From the NCBI RefSeq assembly GCF_018334155.1, contig NZ_JAGXTP010000003.1:62001-126000 (forward strand): 64,000 bases of DNA, written 5' to 3'. A program made the position numbers and the translations under genes. This DNA is from Devosia litorisediminis. Lineage in GTDB: Bacteria > Pseudomonadota > Alphaproteobacteria > Rhizobiales > Devosiaceae. The notes beneath the pieces were generated by a model, which saw only the letters and a program-made list of their open reading frames with translations, made no database searches and was not told where the DNA came from. Below, piece by piece: positions 54,278-64,000 of the stretch. Within the stretch, counting starts at the first letter, position 1; each line of letters starts with the position of its first letter.

Positions 54278-56695
54278 TTAGCCACCCGAGGCAAATTTGA
54301 GGCGCGGTGGCGGTGCGTAGCCATGTTCATCACCAACCCGTGGCTCCAGCGTGAACACGCTGATCACCCGATCGAGCTCGCTGGCCTGGGCTTCGGTCTG
54401 CTCGATGGCCGCGTTGGTTTCCTCAACCAGCGCCGCATTGTGCTGGGTCATTTCGTCCATCTGCCGCACCGCGACCGTGACTTCGTCGATCGAGGACGCC
54501 TGCTCGCGGCTGGCGCGGGCGATACCCTGCAGCAAGAGGGCGTTGGACTTGATCGCTTCCTGGACTGCCACCAGACGTTCAGCGGCATCACCCACCAGAC
54601 GCGACCCGCCATCGACTTCGACAGCACTCTGTTCGATCAGTGCCTTGACGTCAGCCGAAGCGGACGCTGCCGACTGTGCCAGACGCCGCACTTCCACCGC
54701 CACCACGGCAAAACCCTTACCGGCATCGCCAGCGCGGGCCGCTTCAACCGACGCGTTCAGCGCCAGCAGATTGGTCTGGAAAGCGATATCGTCGATCATG
54801 CCGATAATGTTGGAAATCTTGGCCGAAGACTGCGTGATGCGATCCATCGCGGCCGTCGCCTGCCCCATCACCGCGCCACTGGCTTCCGCATCGCCGGAAA
54901 CCGAATGTGCCTGACGGCTGGCCGCATCGGCCTCATTGGCGTTGTCCAGCACGGTGCGGCTGAGCTGCTCGATCGCCGCTGAGGTTTCTTCAATAGTCGC
55001 TGCCTGACGCGTCGTGCGCTCGGAAAGATCATTGGCACCGGATAGAATTTCACCTGTCGCCGTCTTGAGTGCACCCGAGGTGTCACGCAATTGCATGACG
55101 ATATCGCTCAGCTGCTCGGCCACGGCATTGGTGTCCGACTTGAGCTGACCAAAAGCACCCTTGTACTCGCCATGCATCCGCACGCTGAGGTCGGCACGGG
55201 CCAGTGCCGCCAGCACGGTGCCGGTTTCATTCAGACCACGGTCGACCGTATCGACCAGCGCGTTGACGTTACTGGCCAGCTGGCGCAGATCGGCGTCAGT
55301 CTGATCAGCCGCCAGACGCTGTGAAAAGTCGCCATCAATCGCAGCACTGACCACAACACCGATATCGCGCTGCAGATTCTGGATAACCCGCACCTGACCG
55401 GCGCGTTCGTCGCTCATGTCCAGCTCGGCCGCGCGCAGATCGCGCATCTTGAGGCCATTGCTGCGGAACACTTCGACCGCTTCAGCCATATAGCCCAGCT
55501 CATCGGCGCGCTCGAGACCGGGCACGACCAGCTCGAACTTGTCATCGGCAATCTCAGCCATGGCATCCGTCAGGCGCGAAACAGGCCGGGTAATGGTGCG
55601 GGCCAGCAGCACGCTCACAATGGCCGCCAGCACCAGCATGATCGCGCCAATCCCCAGCATGGTATTGCGCAGACCCGCCGAAGGCGCCGCAATATCGGCC
55701 TGGCTTTCAAGCGCCACGACAGCCCAGTCAACGCCGCCAAAGCTCAGCGGTTCACTGGCCGCCACATAGGCAGCGCCCTGATGATGCTCGAGCGGCGCCA
55801 TTGCCGCCGTGCCCCCAAGGGCCGCAGTGACCGCAGAGCCTTCGAGCTTGAGCGTAAACACGTCATTCTCAGGCGTGCCCGGCGCGTCATTGCGCACCAG
55901 ATTGTCCTGGCCAACCAGGAACATTTCACCGGTTTCGCCAAGCCCCTGCGTACGGTTCAGCACCGCGCCAATACGGGTTGAGGACATTTGATAGGCGATC
56001 ACCCCGATCAGCCAGCCCTGATCGTAAACCGGCGTCGCGATAAAGCTTGCTGGCGCTCCCGCACTCGGACCATAGGCCGCAAAATCGGTCAGGAAGACCT
56101 GACCGGCCTCTGCGGCCATGGCGGCGCGCACCACCTTGCCCAATCCAGATTCAGCCCATGGCCCACCGTTCTCGGCAAAATTGGTGCCGAAATCGGCTTC
56201 CTTGGTGACCGAATAGACATTGTTGAAATCGGTATCAAACAGGAAAATGTCGTAGTAGCCGCGCTTGAGCAGCAAGTCGCGGAAATCGGAATGCAGCGCG
56301 CGGTGGTGCAGATCATAGACCGGCAACTTGTCCGAACTATCGAGCAGCAGGCGTTCGCCAGCGGCGTTTGGGTTCTGCGTAATATAGGCATCCTGCAGCA
56401 GCTCAGTCGGTTCACCCTGACCTTTGAGCGAGCGCATGGCGCCGGAGAACAGATCGATATTGGCAGCGATTTCGGCACGCCCCGCAAACAGCGTCAGATC
56501 CTCGGAGACTTCCTTGAGATAGGCCGACAGCGCCGACGTCGCATTTGACGCGGCCGCCGACAGACGCTGCTCAGCCTGCTGAGTGACAATGGCATTGCCA
56601 GCAAAATAGGCCGCCAGACCCAGACCGGCACCTGTCGCCAAAGCGATGATCACCACCATGGCGGGCAATTTGAAGGCAAGTTTCAACTGGGGCAT
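54278..56695 (-). CDS. methyl-accepting chemotaxis protein with large dCache-like sensor
   Basis: From ATG 56695 the receptor has 805 residues: one helix near 10-32, a large extracytoplasmic dCache-like sensor to about 345, a second helix near 350-372, a HAMP and a second HAMP-like segment, then the methyl-accepting domain (about 540-770). The hairpin tip reads [18 protein letters not shown]. The C-terminus is RLKFASGG without a WxxF tether. The frame also runs to 56764, without family-like sequence. Ligand unknown. Confidence 0.92.
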   Translation of the reverse strand: MPQLKLAFKLPAMVVIIALATGAGLGLAAYFAGNAIVTQQAEQRLSAAASNATSALSAYLKEVSEDLTLFAGRAEIAANIDLFSGAMRSLKGQGEPTELLQDAYITQNPNAAGERLLLDSSDKLPVYDLHHRALHSDFRDLLLKRGYYDIFLFDTDFNNVYSVTKEADFGTNFAENGGPWAESGLGKVVRAAMAAEAGQVFLTDFAAYGPSAGAPASFIATPVYDQGWLIGVIAYQMSSTRIGAVLNRTQGLGETGEMFLVGQDNLVRNDAPGTPENDVFTLKLEGSAVTAALGGTAAMAPLEHHQGAAYVAASEPLSFGGVDWAVVALESQADIAAPSAGLRNTMLGIGAIMLVLAAIVSVLLARTITRPVSRLTDAMAEIADDKFELVVPGLERADELGYMAEAVEVFRSNGLKMRDLRAAELDMSDERAGQVRVIQNLQRDIGVVVSAAIDGDFSQRLAADQTDADLRQLASNVNALVDTVDRGLNETGTVLAALARADLSVRMHGEYKGAFGQLKSDTNAVAEQLSDIVMQLRDTSGALKTATGEILSGANDLSERTTRQAATIEETSAAIEQLSRTVLDNANEADAASRQAHSVSGDAEASGAVMGQATAAMDRITQSSAKISNIIGMIDDIAFQTNLLALNASVEAARAGDAGKGFAVVAVEVRRLAQSAASASADVKALIEQSAVEVDGGSRLVGDAAERLVAVQEAIKSNALLLQGIARASREQASSIDEVTVAVRQMDEMTQHNAALVEETNAAIEQTEAQASELDRVISVFTLEPRVGDEHGYAPPPRLKFASGG

Positions 56696-56839
56696 GGAGA
56701 CTTCCGGAGTTGCGGCAATACTGCCTTGTAACAAGGCATGCCCGCAGCTCCTCTCCGCGGTCATGTCGTCTAAAACTCTACTCAGCTATTGGTTAACGAA
56801 GCGCTTTCAGCTTTGTCAGCCAACCATCACAAAACAAAC

Positions 56840-56875
56840 GAAAAACGGCGGCTGTGGATATCCACAACCGCCGCC
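56840..56875 (-). terminator. rho-independent terminator of the receptor gene at 56900
   Basis: A long stem (CGGCGGCTGTGGA pairing with TCCACAACCGCCG, one mismatch) followed on the minus strand by TTTTTCGTTTG, 25 bp after the stop. Confidence 0.88.
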
Positions 56876-56899
56876 CGTCAGGTCAAATTTTCGATCAGT

Positions 56900-58930
56900 C
56901 TAGAATTCGTTCCAGTCGGCCGAAACCGCTGCGTTGCCGTGACTGAGATACTGCGCGGCAGCCTTGCGGGCAGGCGCGGCAGCGCGAGGCGCTCCCTTTG
57001 GTGCGGCAGTTGGCTTTGGCGCCATCCGCTGAGCGGACGAGCCCGCCGTCGTGAACACCGCCACGATCTGGTCGAGCTCGCTCGCCTGACCTTCGGTCTG
57101 CTCGATTGCCGCATTGGTTTCTTCAACCAGTGCCGCATTGTGCTGGGTCATCTCGTCCATCAGCCGGACAGCGACATTGACCTCTTCAATGGCCGAGGCC
57201 TGTTCGCGGCTTTCGCGGGCAATGCCTTCCATCAGCTGGTTATTGGCGCGAGCGCCTTCCAGCATGCTGGTCAGACGACCAGCTGCATCGGAAACCAGAC
57301 GCGAACCCAGGCCGACTTCACCAGCCGACTGCTCGATCAGCACCTTCACGTCAGCCGATGCGGCCGCTGCCGACTGCGCCAGGCGGCGCACTTCGACAGC
57401 AACCACGGCAAAACCCTTGCCCGCATCACCAGCGCGCGCCGCTTCAACCGAAGCGTTCAGCGCCAGCAGATTGGTCTGGAAGGCGATGTCATCAATCATG
57501 CCGATAATGTTGGAGATCTTGCCCGAGCTGGTTTCGATCGCCGTCATCGCCTCATTGGCCTTCTGCATCACCTCGCCGCTTTCCTCAGCGGTACGGGTAA
57601 CTGCGCTGGCATTGGCACTGGCATCCTTGGCGCGATCAGCATTCTGCAGCACGGTGCTGGCCAGCTGTTCCATGGTCGCAGAGGTTTCCTCGATGGTCGC
57701 CGCCTGCTTGGTCGTGCGCTCGCTCAGATCGTTGGCACCAGCCAGGATTTCGCCTGTTGCCGTGCGCAGCGACTGCGAGGTGCTCTTGAGGCGATCCACC
57801 ACATCGGTGAGGCGATCAGCCACCGCATTGGTGTCAGACTGCAGGGCAGCAAAAGCGCCCTGATATTCACCACTCATGCGTTCGGTCAGATCGGTATTGG
57901 CCAGTGCCTTGAGCACGTGACCGGTTTCGTCCAGACCGCGTTCGACGGTCGCCACCAGGCTATTGACGCTGCCCGCCAGCGTGTTCAGCTCGGGATCGGG
58001 GAATTCAGCGTTCACGCGCTTGCTGAAGTCACCAGCAATCGCGGAATCCACAACTTCACCAAAGGCGCCCTGCAATTCAGTCATCATGGTGCGGCGCTGG
58101 GCTTCGTCGGCGACAATACGCGCCGCTTCCGCCTCGGTCATCTCACTAACCTTCAGGCCATTCTCACGGAACACTTCCACCGCCCGCGCCATATCGCCGA
58201 CTTCGTCACCGCGTGTCTGGCCTTCAACTTCAACACTGAAGTCACCGGCCACCAGCGAGCGCATGGTCTTGGTCAGCTTTGAGAGTGGCTTGGTGATCGA
58301 GCGTCCGATCAACCCGGCTACCAGCAGAACAATCAACGAGATACTGCCGCCAATGGCGCCCTGCATCACATTGGTTTCCAAGGCAGCTTCCTTAAGATCA
58401 TCGACGTAGATACCGGTCGCGATCGACCAGCCCCAGGGCTTGAAATGGGACGCATAGGTCACCTTTTCGACAGGTTCTTCCTCTTGCCCACGGGTATAGA
58501 GATAATCGACAAACGCGGTGCCGTTGGCCTTGGTCTTGGCGAGGATCTCGGCGAAGAACCGCTTGCCGGTGGGGTCTTCCAGCTCAAGCTGGCTGGTGCC
58601 CTCCAATTGCGGAGCGATTGGGTGCATCACCAACTGGCCAGCATCATCAAAAATGAACAGGTATTCGGTGCCGCGATAGCGCATGGCGCGTACGGCTTCC
58701 TTTGCGGTGGCCTGGGCAAGCTCGACGCTGACCGCGCCAGACTCACTCAGTTCGTACTGTGATTTGACGATCGACATCGCCGCCTCGGTGATGGATTCCA
58801 GCTCGGCATGGCGCAGATCTTCGCGCGTGGAGTTGAGCTGGCTGGTGCCCATGAAGGCCATCAGGCCCAGGGTGACGAGCGAAAGCGCCACCAAAGCATA
58901 AATTCGGCTGACGATACTGAGTTTTGGCAT
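56900..58930 (-). CDS. methyl-accepting chemotaxis protein with sCache-type sensor (receptor A)
   Basis: The 676-residue receptor has a helix at about 10-29, an sCache_2-like sensor (33-187, with [14 protein letters not shown] and [17 protein letters not shown]), a second helix (189-210), HAMP (210-262), further HAMP-like segments (285-390) and the methyl-accepting domain (395-625). It ends in ADWNEF, a WxxF pentapeptide of the kind that tethers CheR/CheB. A TTAA-N7-TAAA site lies 130 bp upstream of ATG 58930. From residue about 265 it is nearly identical to the next receptor. Confidence 0.94.
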   Translation of the reverse strand: MPKLSIVSRIYALVALSLVTLGLMAFMGTSQLNSTREDLRHAELESITEAAMSIVKSQYELSESGAVSVELAQATAKEAVRAMRYRGTEYLFIFDDAGQLVMHPIAPQLEGTSQLELEDPTGKRFFAEILAKTKANGTAFVDYLYTRGQEEEPVEKVTYASHFKPWGWSIATGIYVDDLKEAALETNVMQGAIGGSISLIVLLVAGLIGRSITKPLSKLTKTMRSLVAGDFSVEVEGQTRGDEVGDMARAVEVFRENGLKVSEMTEAEAARIVADEAQRRTMMTELQGAFGEVVDSAIAGDFSKRVNAEFPDPELNTLAGSVNSLVATVERGLDETGHVLKALANTDLTERMSGEYQGAFAALQSDTNAVADRLTDVVDRLKSTSQSLRTATGEILAGANDLSERTTKQAATIEETSATMEQLASTVLQNADRAKDASANASAVTRTAEESGEVMQKANEAMTAIETSSGKISNIIGMIDDIAFQTNLLALNASVEAARAGDAGKGFAVVAVEVRRLAQSAAAASADVKVLIEQSAGEVGLGSRLVSDAAGRLTSMLEGARANNQLMEGIARESREQASAIEEVNVAVRLMDEMTQHNAALVEETNAAIEQTEGQASELDQIVAVFTTAGSSAQRMAPKPTAAPKGAPRAAAPARKAAAQYLSHGNAAVSADWNEF
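56906..58150 (-). repeat. receptor signalling-module repeat, copy 1
   Basis: The HAMP-to-C-terminus half of the receptor at 56900 is repeated at about 59152-60390 with roughly 90% protein identity by eye, while the sensor halves differ. Confidence 0.75.
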
Positions 58931-59059
58931 TCGGTTCAGACTTTGAGTTGCGAGGGCCCACCGCAGTCGGCGACATTCACGACAAGGGTCGCAACTGACA
59001 CGAACCGGCTGAACACCGACGTTTAAATTTCCCCTCGGGAACAATTTATCGAATCCGCC

Positions 59060-59074
59060 TTAAATCCCGGTAAA
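59060..59074. promoter_or_regulatory. CtrA-like site TTAA-N7-TAAA upstream of receptor A
   Basis: TTAA (59060-59063), seven bases, TAAA (59071-59074), one mismatch from TTAA-N7-TTAA. It lies 130 bp before the start of the receptor gene at 58930 and just downstream of the neighbour's terminator. Confidence 0.4.
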
Positions 59075-59087
59075 CTCTGGCTCTCCG

Positions 59088-59120
59088 CAAAAAAAAGGTG
59101 GGCGCCTGTCGGCGCCCACT
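59088..59120 (-). terminator. rho-independent terminator of the receptor gene at 59146
   Basis: A 9-10 bp stem GTGGGCGCC/GGCGCCCAC with a TGTC loop, followed on the minus strand by eight T, 26 bp after the stop. Confidence 0.93.
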
Positions 59121-59145
59121 GAAAATGCTCTGGTCTGGACCGACC

Positions 59146-61182
59146 CTAGAACTCGTTCCAGTCCGTGGACACTGCAGCGTTGCCGTGGCTGAGATATTGC
59201 GCTGCGGCCTTGCGGACCGGCGCCTCCGCCCTCGGTGGCGCCTTGCTTGCAGGTGCCAGTTTGGGCGTGACGCGCTTGGCTGATGAGCCGGCAGTGGTGA
59301 ATACTGCTACGATCTCGTCGAGCTCGCTCGCCTGACCTTCGGTCTGCTCGATGGCCGCATTGGTTTCTTCCACCAGCGCCGCATTGTGCTGGGTCATCTC
59401 GTCCATCAACCGGACGGCAACGGTGACCTCTTCAATGGCCGAGGCCTGTTCGCGGCTTTCGCGGGCAATGCCTTCCATCAGCTGGTTATTGGCGCGGGCC
59501 GCATCCAGCATGCTGGTCAGTCGCGCTGCCGCATCCGACACCAGGCGCGAACCCAGATCCACTTCGCCAGCCGACTGTTCGATCAGCACCTTCACATCAG
59601 CCGAAGCCGAGGCCGCCGACTGCGCCAGACGGCGCACTTCAACGGCCACCACGGCAAAGCCCTTGCCTGCATCACCAGCCCGTGCCGCTTCAACCGAAGC
59701 GTTCAGCGCCAGCAGATTGGTCTGGAAGGCGATATCGTCAATCATGCCGATAATGTTGGAGATCTTGCCCGAGCTGGTCTCGATCGCCGTCATGGCCTGG
59801 TTGGCCTTTTCCATCACCTGACCACCCTCTTCGGCAGTCTGGGTGACCTTGCTCGCATTGACGCTGGCATCCTTGGCGCGATCGGCATTCTGCAGCACGG
59901 TGCTGGCCAGCTGTTCCATGGCGGCCGAGGTTTCTTCAATGGTAGCAGCCTGCTTGGTGGTGCGTTCGCTCAGATCATTGGCACCGGCCAGGATCTCGCC
60001 CGTTGCCGTACGCAGCGACTGCGAAGTATTGCGCAGACGATCAACCACATCGGTCAACCGATCAGCCACCGCATTGGTGTCAGACTGCAGCGCCGCAAAG
60101 GCACCCTTGTAGTCACCGGTCATGCGTTCGGTCAGATCGGTATTGGCCAAAGCCTTGAGCACGTGGCCCGTTTCGTTCAGACCACGCTCGACTGTCGCCA
60201 CCAGGCTGTTGACGCTGCCTGCCAGCGTGTTCAGTTCGGGATCCGGGAATTCCGCATCCACCCGCTTGGTGAAATCGCCCGCAATCGCGGAGTCCACCAC
60301 ATCACCAAAGGCACCCTGCAACTCGGTCATCATGGTCCGGCGCTGCGCTTCGTCGGCGACAATGCGGGCAGCTTCGGCTTCGGTCATTTGACTGACCTTG
60401 AGCCCCTGTTCACGGAACACCGCAACGGCGCGCACCATATTGCCGATTTCGTCGGCGCGTTTGTCGCCTTCGAGATCAATATCGAAGTCATTATTAGCAA
60501 GCCGTTCCATATTGGTGGTCAGCATTGCCACTGGCTTGCTGATTGAGCGTCCGATCAACCATCCCAACGCCAGTACGAGTACCATCACACCCGTTGCGAT
60601 GCCCGCACTGGTCAGAGCAGATTCCCAGAAGATGGTATCAACCGTGGTCAACAACACACCCGAGGCAATCGTCCAACCCCAGGGCTCAAACGCCTGAGCA
60701 TAGGTTACCTTGTCCTTGAACACGCCATCCTTGTCTTTGAACGCATAGTTCACAAAGTAGCTGCCGTCGGCCTTGGCGCCGTTGATCATCTCTTCCATGT
60801 AGCGCTTACCGTTACCGTCGGTAACGTCGCGACGTTCAGTGCCTTCCTTGGCCGGCTGATAGGCATGCATGACATTGATGTAGTCATAGTTGTCGACAAA
60901 CAGGTACTCATCACCCTGGTAGCGCATGCTGCGCAGCGCATCGAGTGCACCGTTCTGGGCTGTTTCGACAGGTAAAGTGCCACTCTCGGCAAGGGCGTAA
61001 TAGCTCTCAACAACACCGACGGCGGCCTGCACCACGCTCTGAATTTCGGTGCGTTTGAAGTCACCGAGATTGGAGCGCAGGGAGACCAGCTGGTAGGCCA
61101 CGATACCCGTCAAACCCAGGGCAAACATAATTAGAAGACTGGAAAGGCGGCGTCCAATGCTGCCAGTGAATAATTGTGTCAA
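59146..61182 (-). CDS. methyl-accepting chemotaxis protein with sCache-type sensor (receptor B)
   Basis: The 678-residue receptor has the same layout as receptor A: helix (about 12-33), sCache_2-like sensor with [15 protein letters not shown] and [13 protein letters not shown], a second helix (about 190-212), HAMP and HAMP-like segments, and the methyl-accepting domain. It ends in TDWNEF. The sensor is clearly diverged from that of receptor A, while the signalling half is nearly the same. Its upstream TTAA-N7-TAAA site is at 61293-61307, 111 bp before the ATG. Confidence 0.94.
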   Translation of the reverse strand: MTQLFTGSIGRRLSSLLIMFALGLTGIVAYQLVSLRSNLGDFKRTEIQSVVQAAVGVVESYYALAESGTLPVETAQNGALDALRSMRYQGDEYLFVDNYDYINVMHAYQPAKEGTERRDVTDGNGKRYMEEMINGAKADGSYFVNYAFKDKDGVFKDKVTYAQAFEPWGWTIASGVLLTTVDTIFWESALTSAGIATGVMVLVLALGWLIGRSISKPVAMLTTNMERLANNDFDIDLEGDKRADEIGNMVRAVAVFREQGLKVSQMTEAEAARIVADEAQRRTMMTELQGAFGDVVDSAIAGDFTKRVDAEFPDPELNTLAGSVNSLVATVERGLNETGHVLKALANTDLTERMTGDYKGAFAALQSDTNAVADRLTDVVDRLRNTSQSLRTATGEILAGANDLSERTTKQAATIEETSAAMEQLASTVLQNADRAKDASVNASKVTQTAEEGGQVMEKANQAMTAIETSSGKISNIIGMIDDIAFQTNLLALNASVEAARAGDAGKGFAVVAVEVRRLAQSAASASADVKVLIEQSAGEVDLGSRLVSDAAARLTSMLDAARANNQLMEGIARESREQASAIEEVTVAVRLMDEMTQHNAALVEETNAAIEQTEGQASELDEIVAVFTTAGSSAKRVTPKLAPASKAPPRAEAPVRKAAAQYLSHGNAAVSTDWNEF
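59152..60390 (-). repeat. receptor signalling-module repeat, copy 2
   Basis: Counterpart of copy 1 (56906-58150). Both begin at the [18 protein letters not shown] segment after the first HAMP and run to the C-terminal WNEF. Confidence 0.75.
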
Positions 61183-61292
61183 TGCTGTTCTCCAGTCTTC
61201 GGCACCGCTGCCGCCTACTCTGCCTTCATACCGGGAGGTTACTTGGTCAGTAGGATCATGAAATTCATCTTGCTAAATATTCCACGGCGGTA

Positions 61293-61307
61293 TTAAGGCT
61301 GGGTAAA
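61293..61307. promoter_or_regulatory. CtrA-like site TTAA-N7-TAAA upstream of receptor B
   Basis: TTAA (61293-61296), GGCTGGG, TAAA (61304-61307). Same architecture and orientation as the site at 59060-59074. Confidence 0.4.
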
Positions 61308-61324
61308 CCACGTGGTAATAGGGC

Positions 61325-61353
61325 AAAAAAAATGGGCGCCTCGCGGCGCCCAT
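61325..61353 (-). terminator. rho-independent terminator of the receptor gene at 61380
   Basis: A 9-bp stem ATGGGCGCC/GGCGCCCAT with a TCGC loop, followed on the minus strand by eight T, 27 bp after the stop. Confidence 0.93.
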
Positions 61354-61379
61354 AATTCGTGCAGTCATATGTAGGGTAA

Positions 61380-63461
61380 TCAGAACTCGTTCCAGTCTTT
61401 GGCGATCGCCGCATTGCCATTGCTGAGATAGGACTGCGCCGCCGAACGGACCTTGTCCACGATGCCCGTCGGCGCCACTGTATCTGTCCTGGAGTTGCGG
61501 ACCACCGGTCGCGCCGTACCCTCCACGATGGTGAACACATCCACGACCCGGTCCAGTTCACTGGCCTGAGCCTCGGTCTGCTCAATCGCCGCATTGGTCT
61601 GCTCAACCAGCGCCGCATTGTGCTGGGTCATTTCATCCATGGTCCGCACAGCAACCGACACCTCGTCAATGGCCGAAGCCTGGTCGCGGCTGGCCTTGGC
61701 TATGGCCTGCATCAGCGCTGCGTTCTCGTTGACAGCATCGAGCATGGCGGTCAGCTGGTTGGCCGCATTGGACACCAGCTTGGAGCCGCCGGAAACCTCG
61801 CTGGCGCTCTGCTCCACCAATGCCTTGACGTCGGCCGATGCGCTGGCGGCCGACTGCGCCAGACGACGCACTTCCACGGCCACCACGGCAAAACCCTTGC
61901 CGGCATCGCCAGCCCGTGCCGCTTCCACCGAGGCGTTCAGCGCCAGCAGATTGGTCTGGAAAGCGATGTCGTCGATCATGCCGATAATGTTGGAGATCTT
62001 GGCCGACGAATTGGTGATCCGCTCCATGGCCGCATTGGCCTCAGCCATTGTCTCGCCGCTCTGGGTCGCACTGCCTGACACTGTCTGTGCCTTGCTGTTG
62101 GCGTCTTCGGCCATGCGGGCATTTTCAGATACCGTCGCAGCCAATTGCTCCATGGCGGCCGAGGTTTCCTCAATGGTCGCGGCCTGCTTGGTGGTCCGCT
62201 CACTCAGATCGTTCATACCCGAAAGGATTTCACCCGTGGCCTGCTTGAGCGCACCCGAAATCTGCTTGGCATTGCCAACCACCTCGGTGAGTTTTTCGCT
62301 TACCGCATTGGTGTCGGTCTGCAACCGCGCAAAGGCGCCGTTATAGGTGCCGGTCATGCGCTTGGTCAGGTCCGTATTGGCCAGGGCGCCGAGCACTGTG
62401 CCGGTCTCGCCAATACCGCGATCCACTGTCTCAACCAGGCTGTTAACGCTGGTCGCCAGCGAGTTGAGCTCCTCATCGGGGAACTGGGCATGCACGCGCT
62501 TGGAAAAGTCGCCCGCAATAGCGGCATCGACCACTTCGCCAAACGCCGCCTGCAGCGCCACCATCATGTCCGTCCGCTCTTCGCGGCGACGCACTGAGGC
62601 GGCCCGCTCTTCTTCAGTCATTTCGCTCATCTTGAGACCGTTCTGACGGAATATCTCGACGGCCCGGGCCATCTCGCCAATTTCATTGCCGCGGTCGGCA
62701 TAGGCGACTTCGGCAGCGAAATCGCCATCGGCAACAATTTTCATGGTCTTTGCCAGGCGTGGCACCGGCGCCATCATCAGGCGCGAGAGCATGTAGCCAA
62801 TCGCGCCAAGCACCACTAGCGCGGCCAAGCCAACCACCAGCAAGACGTTGAGCGTATCGTAGATCACCGCTTCAACCGCAGCCTTGTCGATACCAACAAA
62901 CAGGATGCCCGAAACCACGCCACCCTGATCAAGGATCGGCTGATAGGCGGTAAAATAGGGGCGCCCGACAATCGAAGCCTCGCCGAAATAGGTGACGCCT
63001 TCCATCATCGATTTATAGACAGCACCATCCTTGCCCAGCGGCGTACCCAGAATGCGCTCGCCAGCGGCATCTTCAATGGTCGTGGTCATGCGGATGAAAT
63101 CCTGCTCGGTTTCATCCCAGCCAAAGATCGTGGCAGCCTCGCCTGTCACCCGGGCGATGGAATCCACCAGCCCGTTATCGATAAAGCGGCGCGGCATGCT
63201 CCAGGTCTGGATCCCGGCAAGATCGCCGTTCTCGGCCCATTGCACTTCTGCGCCCGGCAGACTGCCCTCAAGAATGGTTGCCGCCGCCTTGAGATTGGTG
63301 ATCTGCTGCGCCATCGCCGTATCATTGGTCGACGCGCTCAGATTGATGTATATCGCCGCCGAAACAACCGACACCGAAACGATAATCGCTGAAATCACCA
63401 AAGCAGCGATCATGGTGGTCAACTTGATATTGCCAAAGAATTGGCCAACGCGCTTGATCAT
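61380..63461 (-). CDS. methyl-accepting chemotaxis protein with sCache_3-like sensor
   Basis: The 693-residue receptor has a helix near 14-36, an extracytoplasmic sensor of the sCache_3/Cache3 type with [23 protein letters not shown] start and [20 protein letters not shown] near 165, a second helix near 205-228, HAMP segments and the methyl-accepting domain (about 410-640). It ends in KDWNEF. ATG 63461 was chosen over the frame to 63491. A TTAA-N7-TTTA site lies 75 bp upstream. Confidence 0.93.
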   Translation of the reverse strand: MIKRVGQFFGNIKLTTMIAALVISAIIVSVSVVSAAIYINLSASTNDTAMAQQITNLKAAATILEGSLPGAEVQWAENGDLAGIQTWSMPRRFIDNGLVDSIARVTGEAATIFGWDETEQDFIRMTTTIEDAAGERILGTPLGKDGAVYKSMMEGVTYFGEASIVGRPYFTAYQPILDQGGVVSGILFVGIDKAAVEAVIYDTLNVLLVVGLAALVVLGAIGYMLSRLMMAPVPRLAKTMKIVADGDFAAEVAYADRGNEIGEMARAVEIFRQNGLKMSEMTEEERAASVRRREERTDMMVALQAAFGEVVDAAIAGDFSKRVHAQFPDEELNSLATSVNSLVETVDRGIGETGTVLGALANTDLTKRMTGTYNGAFARLQTDTNAVSEKLTEVVGNAKQISGALKQATGEILSGMNDLSERTTKQAATIEETSAAMEQLAATVSENARMAEDANSKAQTVSGSATQSGETMAEANAAMERITNSSAKISNIIGMIDDIAFQTNLLALNASVEAARAGDAGKGFAVVAVEVRRLAQSAASASADVKALVEQSASEVSGGSKLVSNAANQLTAMLDAVNENAALMQAIAKASRDQASAIDEVSVAVRTMDEMTQHNAALVEQTNAAIEQTEAQASELDRVVDVFTIVEGTARPVVRNSRTDTVAPTGIVDKVRSAAQSYLSNGNAAIAKDWNEF

Positions 63462-63535
63462 ACCATTTGCCCTAAAACCTGCGCGCTGCACTCAAGTGTC
63501 GCGCCTAATTAATGTGCAAAATTATCAGGTCCCGA

Positions 63536-63550
63536 TTAACTGAGTGTTTA
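63536..63550. promoter_or_regulatory. CtrA-like site TTAA-N7-TTTA upstream of the sCache_3 receptor
   Basis: TTAA (63536-63539), CTGAGTG, TTTA (63547-63550), one mismatch from TTAA-N7-TTAA, 75 bp before ATG 63461. Confidence 0.35.
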
Positions 63551-63621
63551 ATACGGCTAGCGCGCGCAAGCAGCGCTCTATCGTGCTGGCAAAAAACAAA
63601 TAATTCCGAAAGACTTGGCCT

Positions 63622-63661
63622 CAAAAGAAAATCCCCGCCATGCCTGAGGCATAACGGGGAC
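63622..63661 (-). terminator. rho-independent terminator of the receptor gene at 63687
   Basis: A long stem formed by TCCCCGCCATGCC and its partner GGCATAACGGGGA (two small interruptions), followed on the minus strand by TTTTCTTTT, 26 bp after the stop. Confidence 0.85.
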
Positions 63662-63686
63662 GATCATCGTGCAATTGTTGGAGCGG

Positions 63687-64000
63687 TCAGATTTCGTCCC
63701 AATCCTCTGCCAGGGCGGCATTGCCGTGTGTACCCAGATGAGGAGAAGCAGAGACCAGACGGTTCTGCAGGGCCCGCGCGTCCTGCGGCTCGCGCTGCGC
63801 GCCCTGACCCTGCAGGGGTCCGATCTGAAACACCTCCACGATGCGATCCAGCTCGGTTGCCTGCGCCTCGGTCTGCTCAATCGCCGCATTGGTCTGCTCG
63901 ACAAGTGCCGCATTGTGCTGGGTCATCTCGTCCATGGTCCGCACCGCGGTGGTCACTTCCTCGATCGCTGACGCCTGTTCACGGCTGTCATTGGAGATCG
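63687..64000 (-). CDS. methyl-accepting chemotaxis protein, C-terminal fragment (5' end outside window)
   Basis: The visible 104 codons are the end of a receptor's methyl-accepting domain ([40 protein letters not shown]), then a linker and the C-terminus AEDWDEI. The last residue is Ile in place of the Phe of the neighbours' WNEF, so the tether is altered. The sensor part lies beyond 64000. Confidence 0.93.
   Translation of the reverse strand, partial: ISNDSREQASAIEEVTTAVRTMDEMTQHNAALVEQTNAAIEQTEAQATELDRIVEVFQIGPLQGQGAQREPQDARALQNRLVSASPHLGTHGNAALAEDWDEI

Noticed and set aside
56789..58282. Long plus-strand frame over the receptor genes
   Set aside because: Antisense shadow of the methyl-accepting domain; equivalent frames appear over each receptor copy because their DNA is similar.
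1..64000. CRISPR arrays, insertion sequences, integrases, tRNA or rRNA genes
   Set aside because: No regularly spaced repeats, transposase-like proteins or T-loop-like tRNA sequences were seen on reading both strands; a covariance-model search was not possible here.

Overview
The window looks like a chromosomal segment of an alphaproteobacterium of the order Hyphomicrobiales, most like the Devosia group. This rests on recognisable gene content and order (argH/lysA; response regulator, zinc-ribbon protein and ftsEX; plsC, DUF2125 and chaC; hisC-tyrC; SUV3-type helicase, S4 protein and fdxA; mtgA-rpmF), GC-rich coding sequence, and an alphaproteobacterial LexA-type box. The taxonomic call is an inference from memory of these families; no search was run. 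No tRNA, rRNA, CRISPR array, insertion sequence or prophage was recognised.

Layout. Bases 1-5.2 kb hold a hydrolase fragment, an AlkA-type glycosylase, gluQ, a DUF4260 protein, a LysR/SDR divergent pair and a cobalamin adenosyltransferase. From 5.2 to 11.1 kb there is a diguanylate cyclase, a small YjfB-like motility protein, a TlpA-type thioredoxin, argH, a ChaC-type cyclotransferase and lysA. From 11.1 to 19.5 kb come a CpdR-like regulator, an MJ0042 zinc-ribbon protein, ftsE-ftsX, plsC, a small unknown gene behind a promoter overlapped by a LexA-type box, a second ChaC, DUF2125 and a hisC-tyrC operon. From 20.0 to 28.5 kb are a SUV3-like helicase with an S4 protein and a GNAT enzyme, ferredoxin, yhhQ, rpmB, DUF3108, a methyltransferase and a glyoxalase II.

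From 28.7 to 44.1 kb there is central metabolism and housekeeping: fumC, rpmF, mtgA, a polyprenyl synthase, MOSC and YbaK proteins, a second diguanylate cyclase, a DUF305 protein, ispG, DUF1232 and DUF421 membrane proteins, pyruvate carboxylase, a small phosphatase and a GGDEF-EAL protein. From 44.3 to 52.1 kb lie transport genes: a betaine-type binding protein with no permease nearby, a LivK-type binding protein, a convergent livG-livF-livH-livM operon, mgsA and a DUF1801 protein.

The right end (52.2-64.0 kb) is a tandem array of six methyl-accepting chemotaxis receptors, all on the minus strand: one soluble PAS-PAS receptor, four membrane receptors and one cut by the window edge. Their signalling halves are nearly identical while the sensor domains differ. 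Four have a hairpin terminator directly downstream, and three carry TTAA-N7-TTAA-like (CtrA-like) sites upstream.

The observations most worth following are the LexA-type box at 15373-15387 in front of an uncharacterised gene, and the receptor array with its homogenised signalling modules and shared upstream motif.
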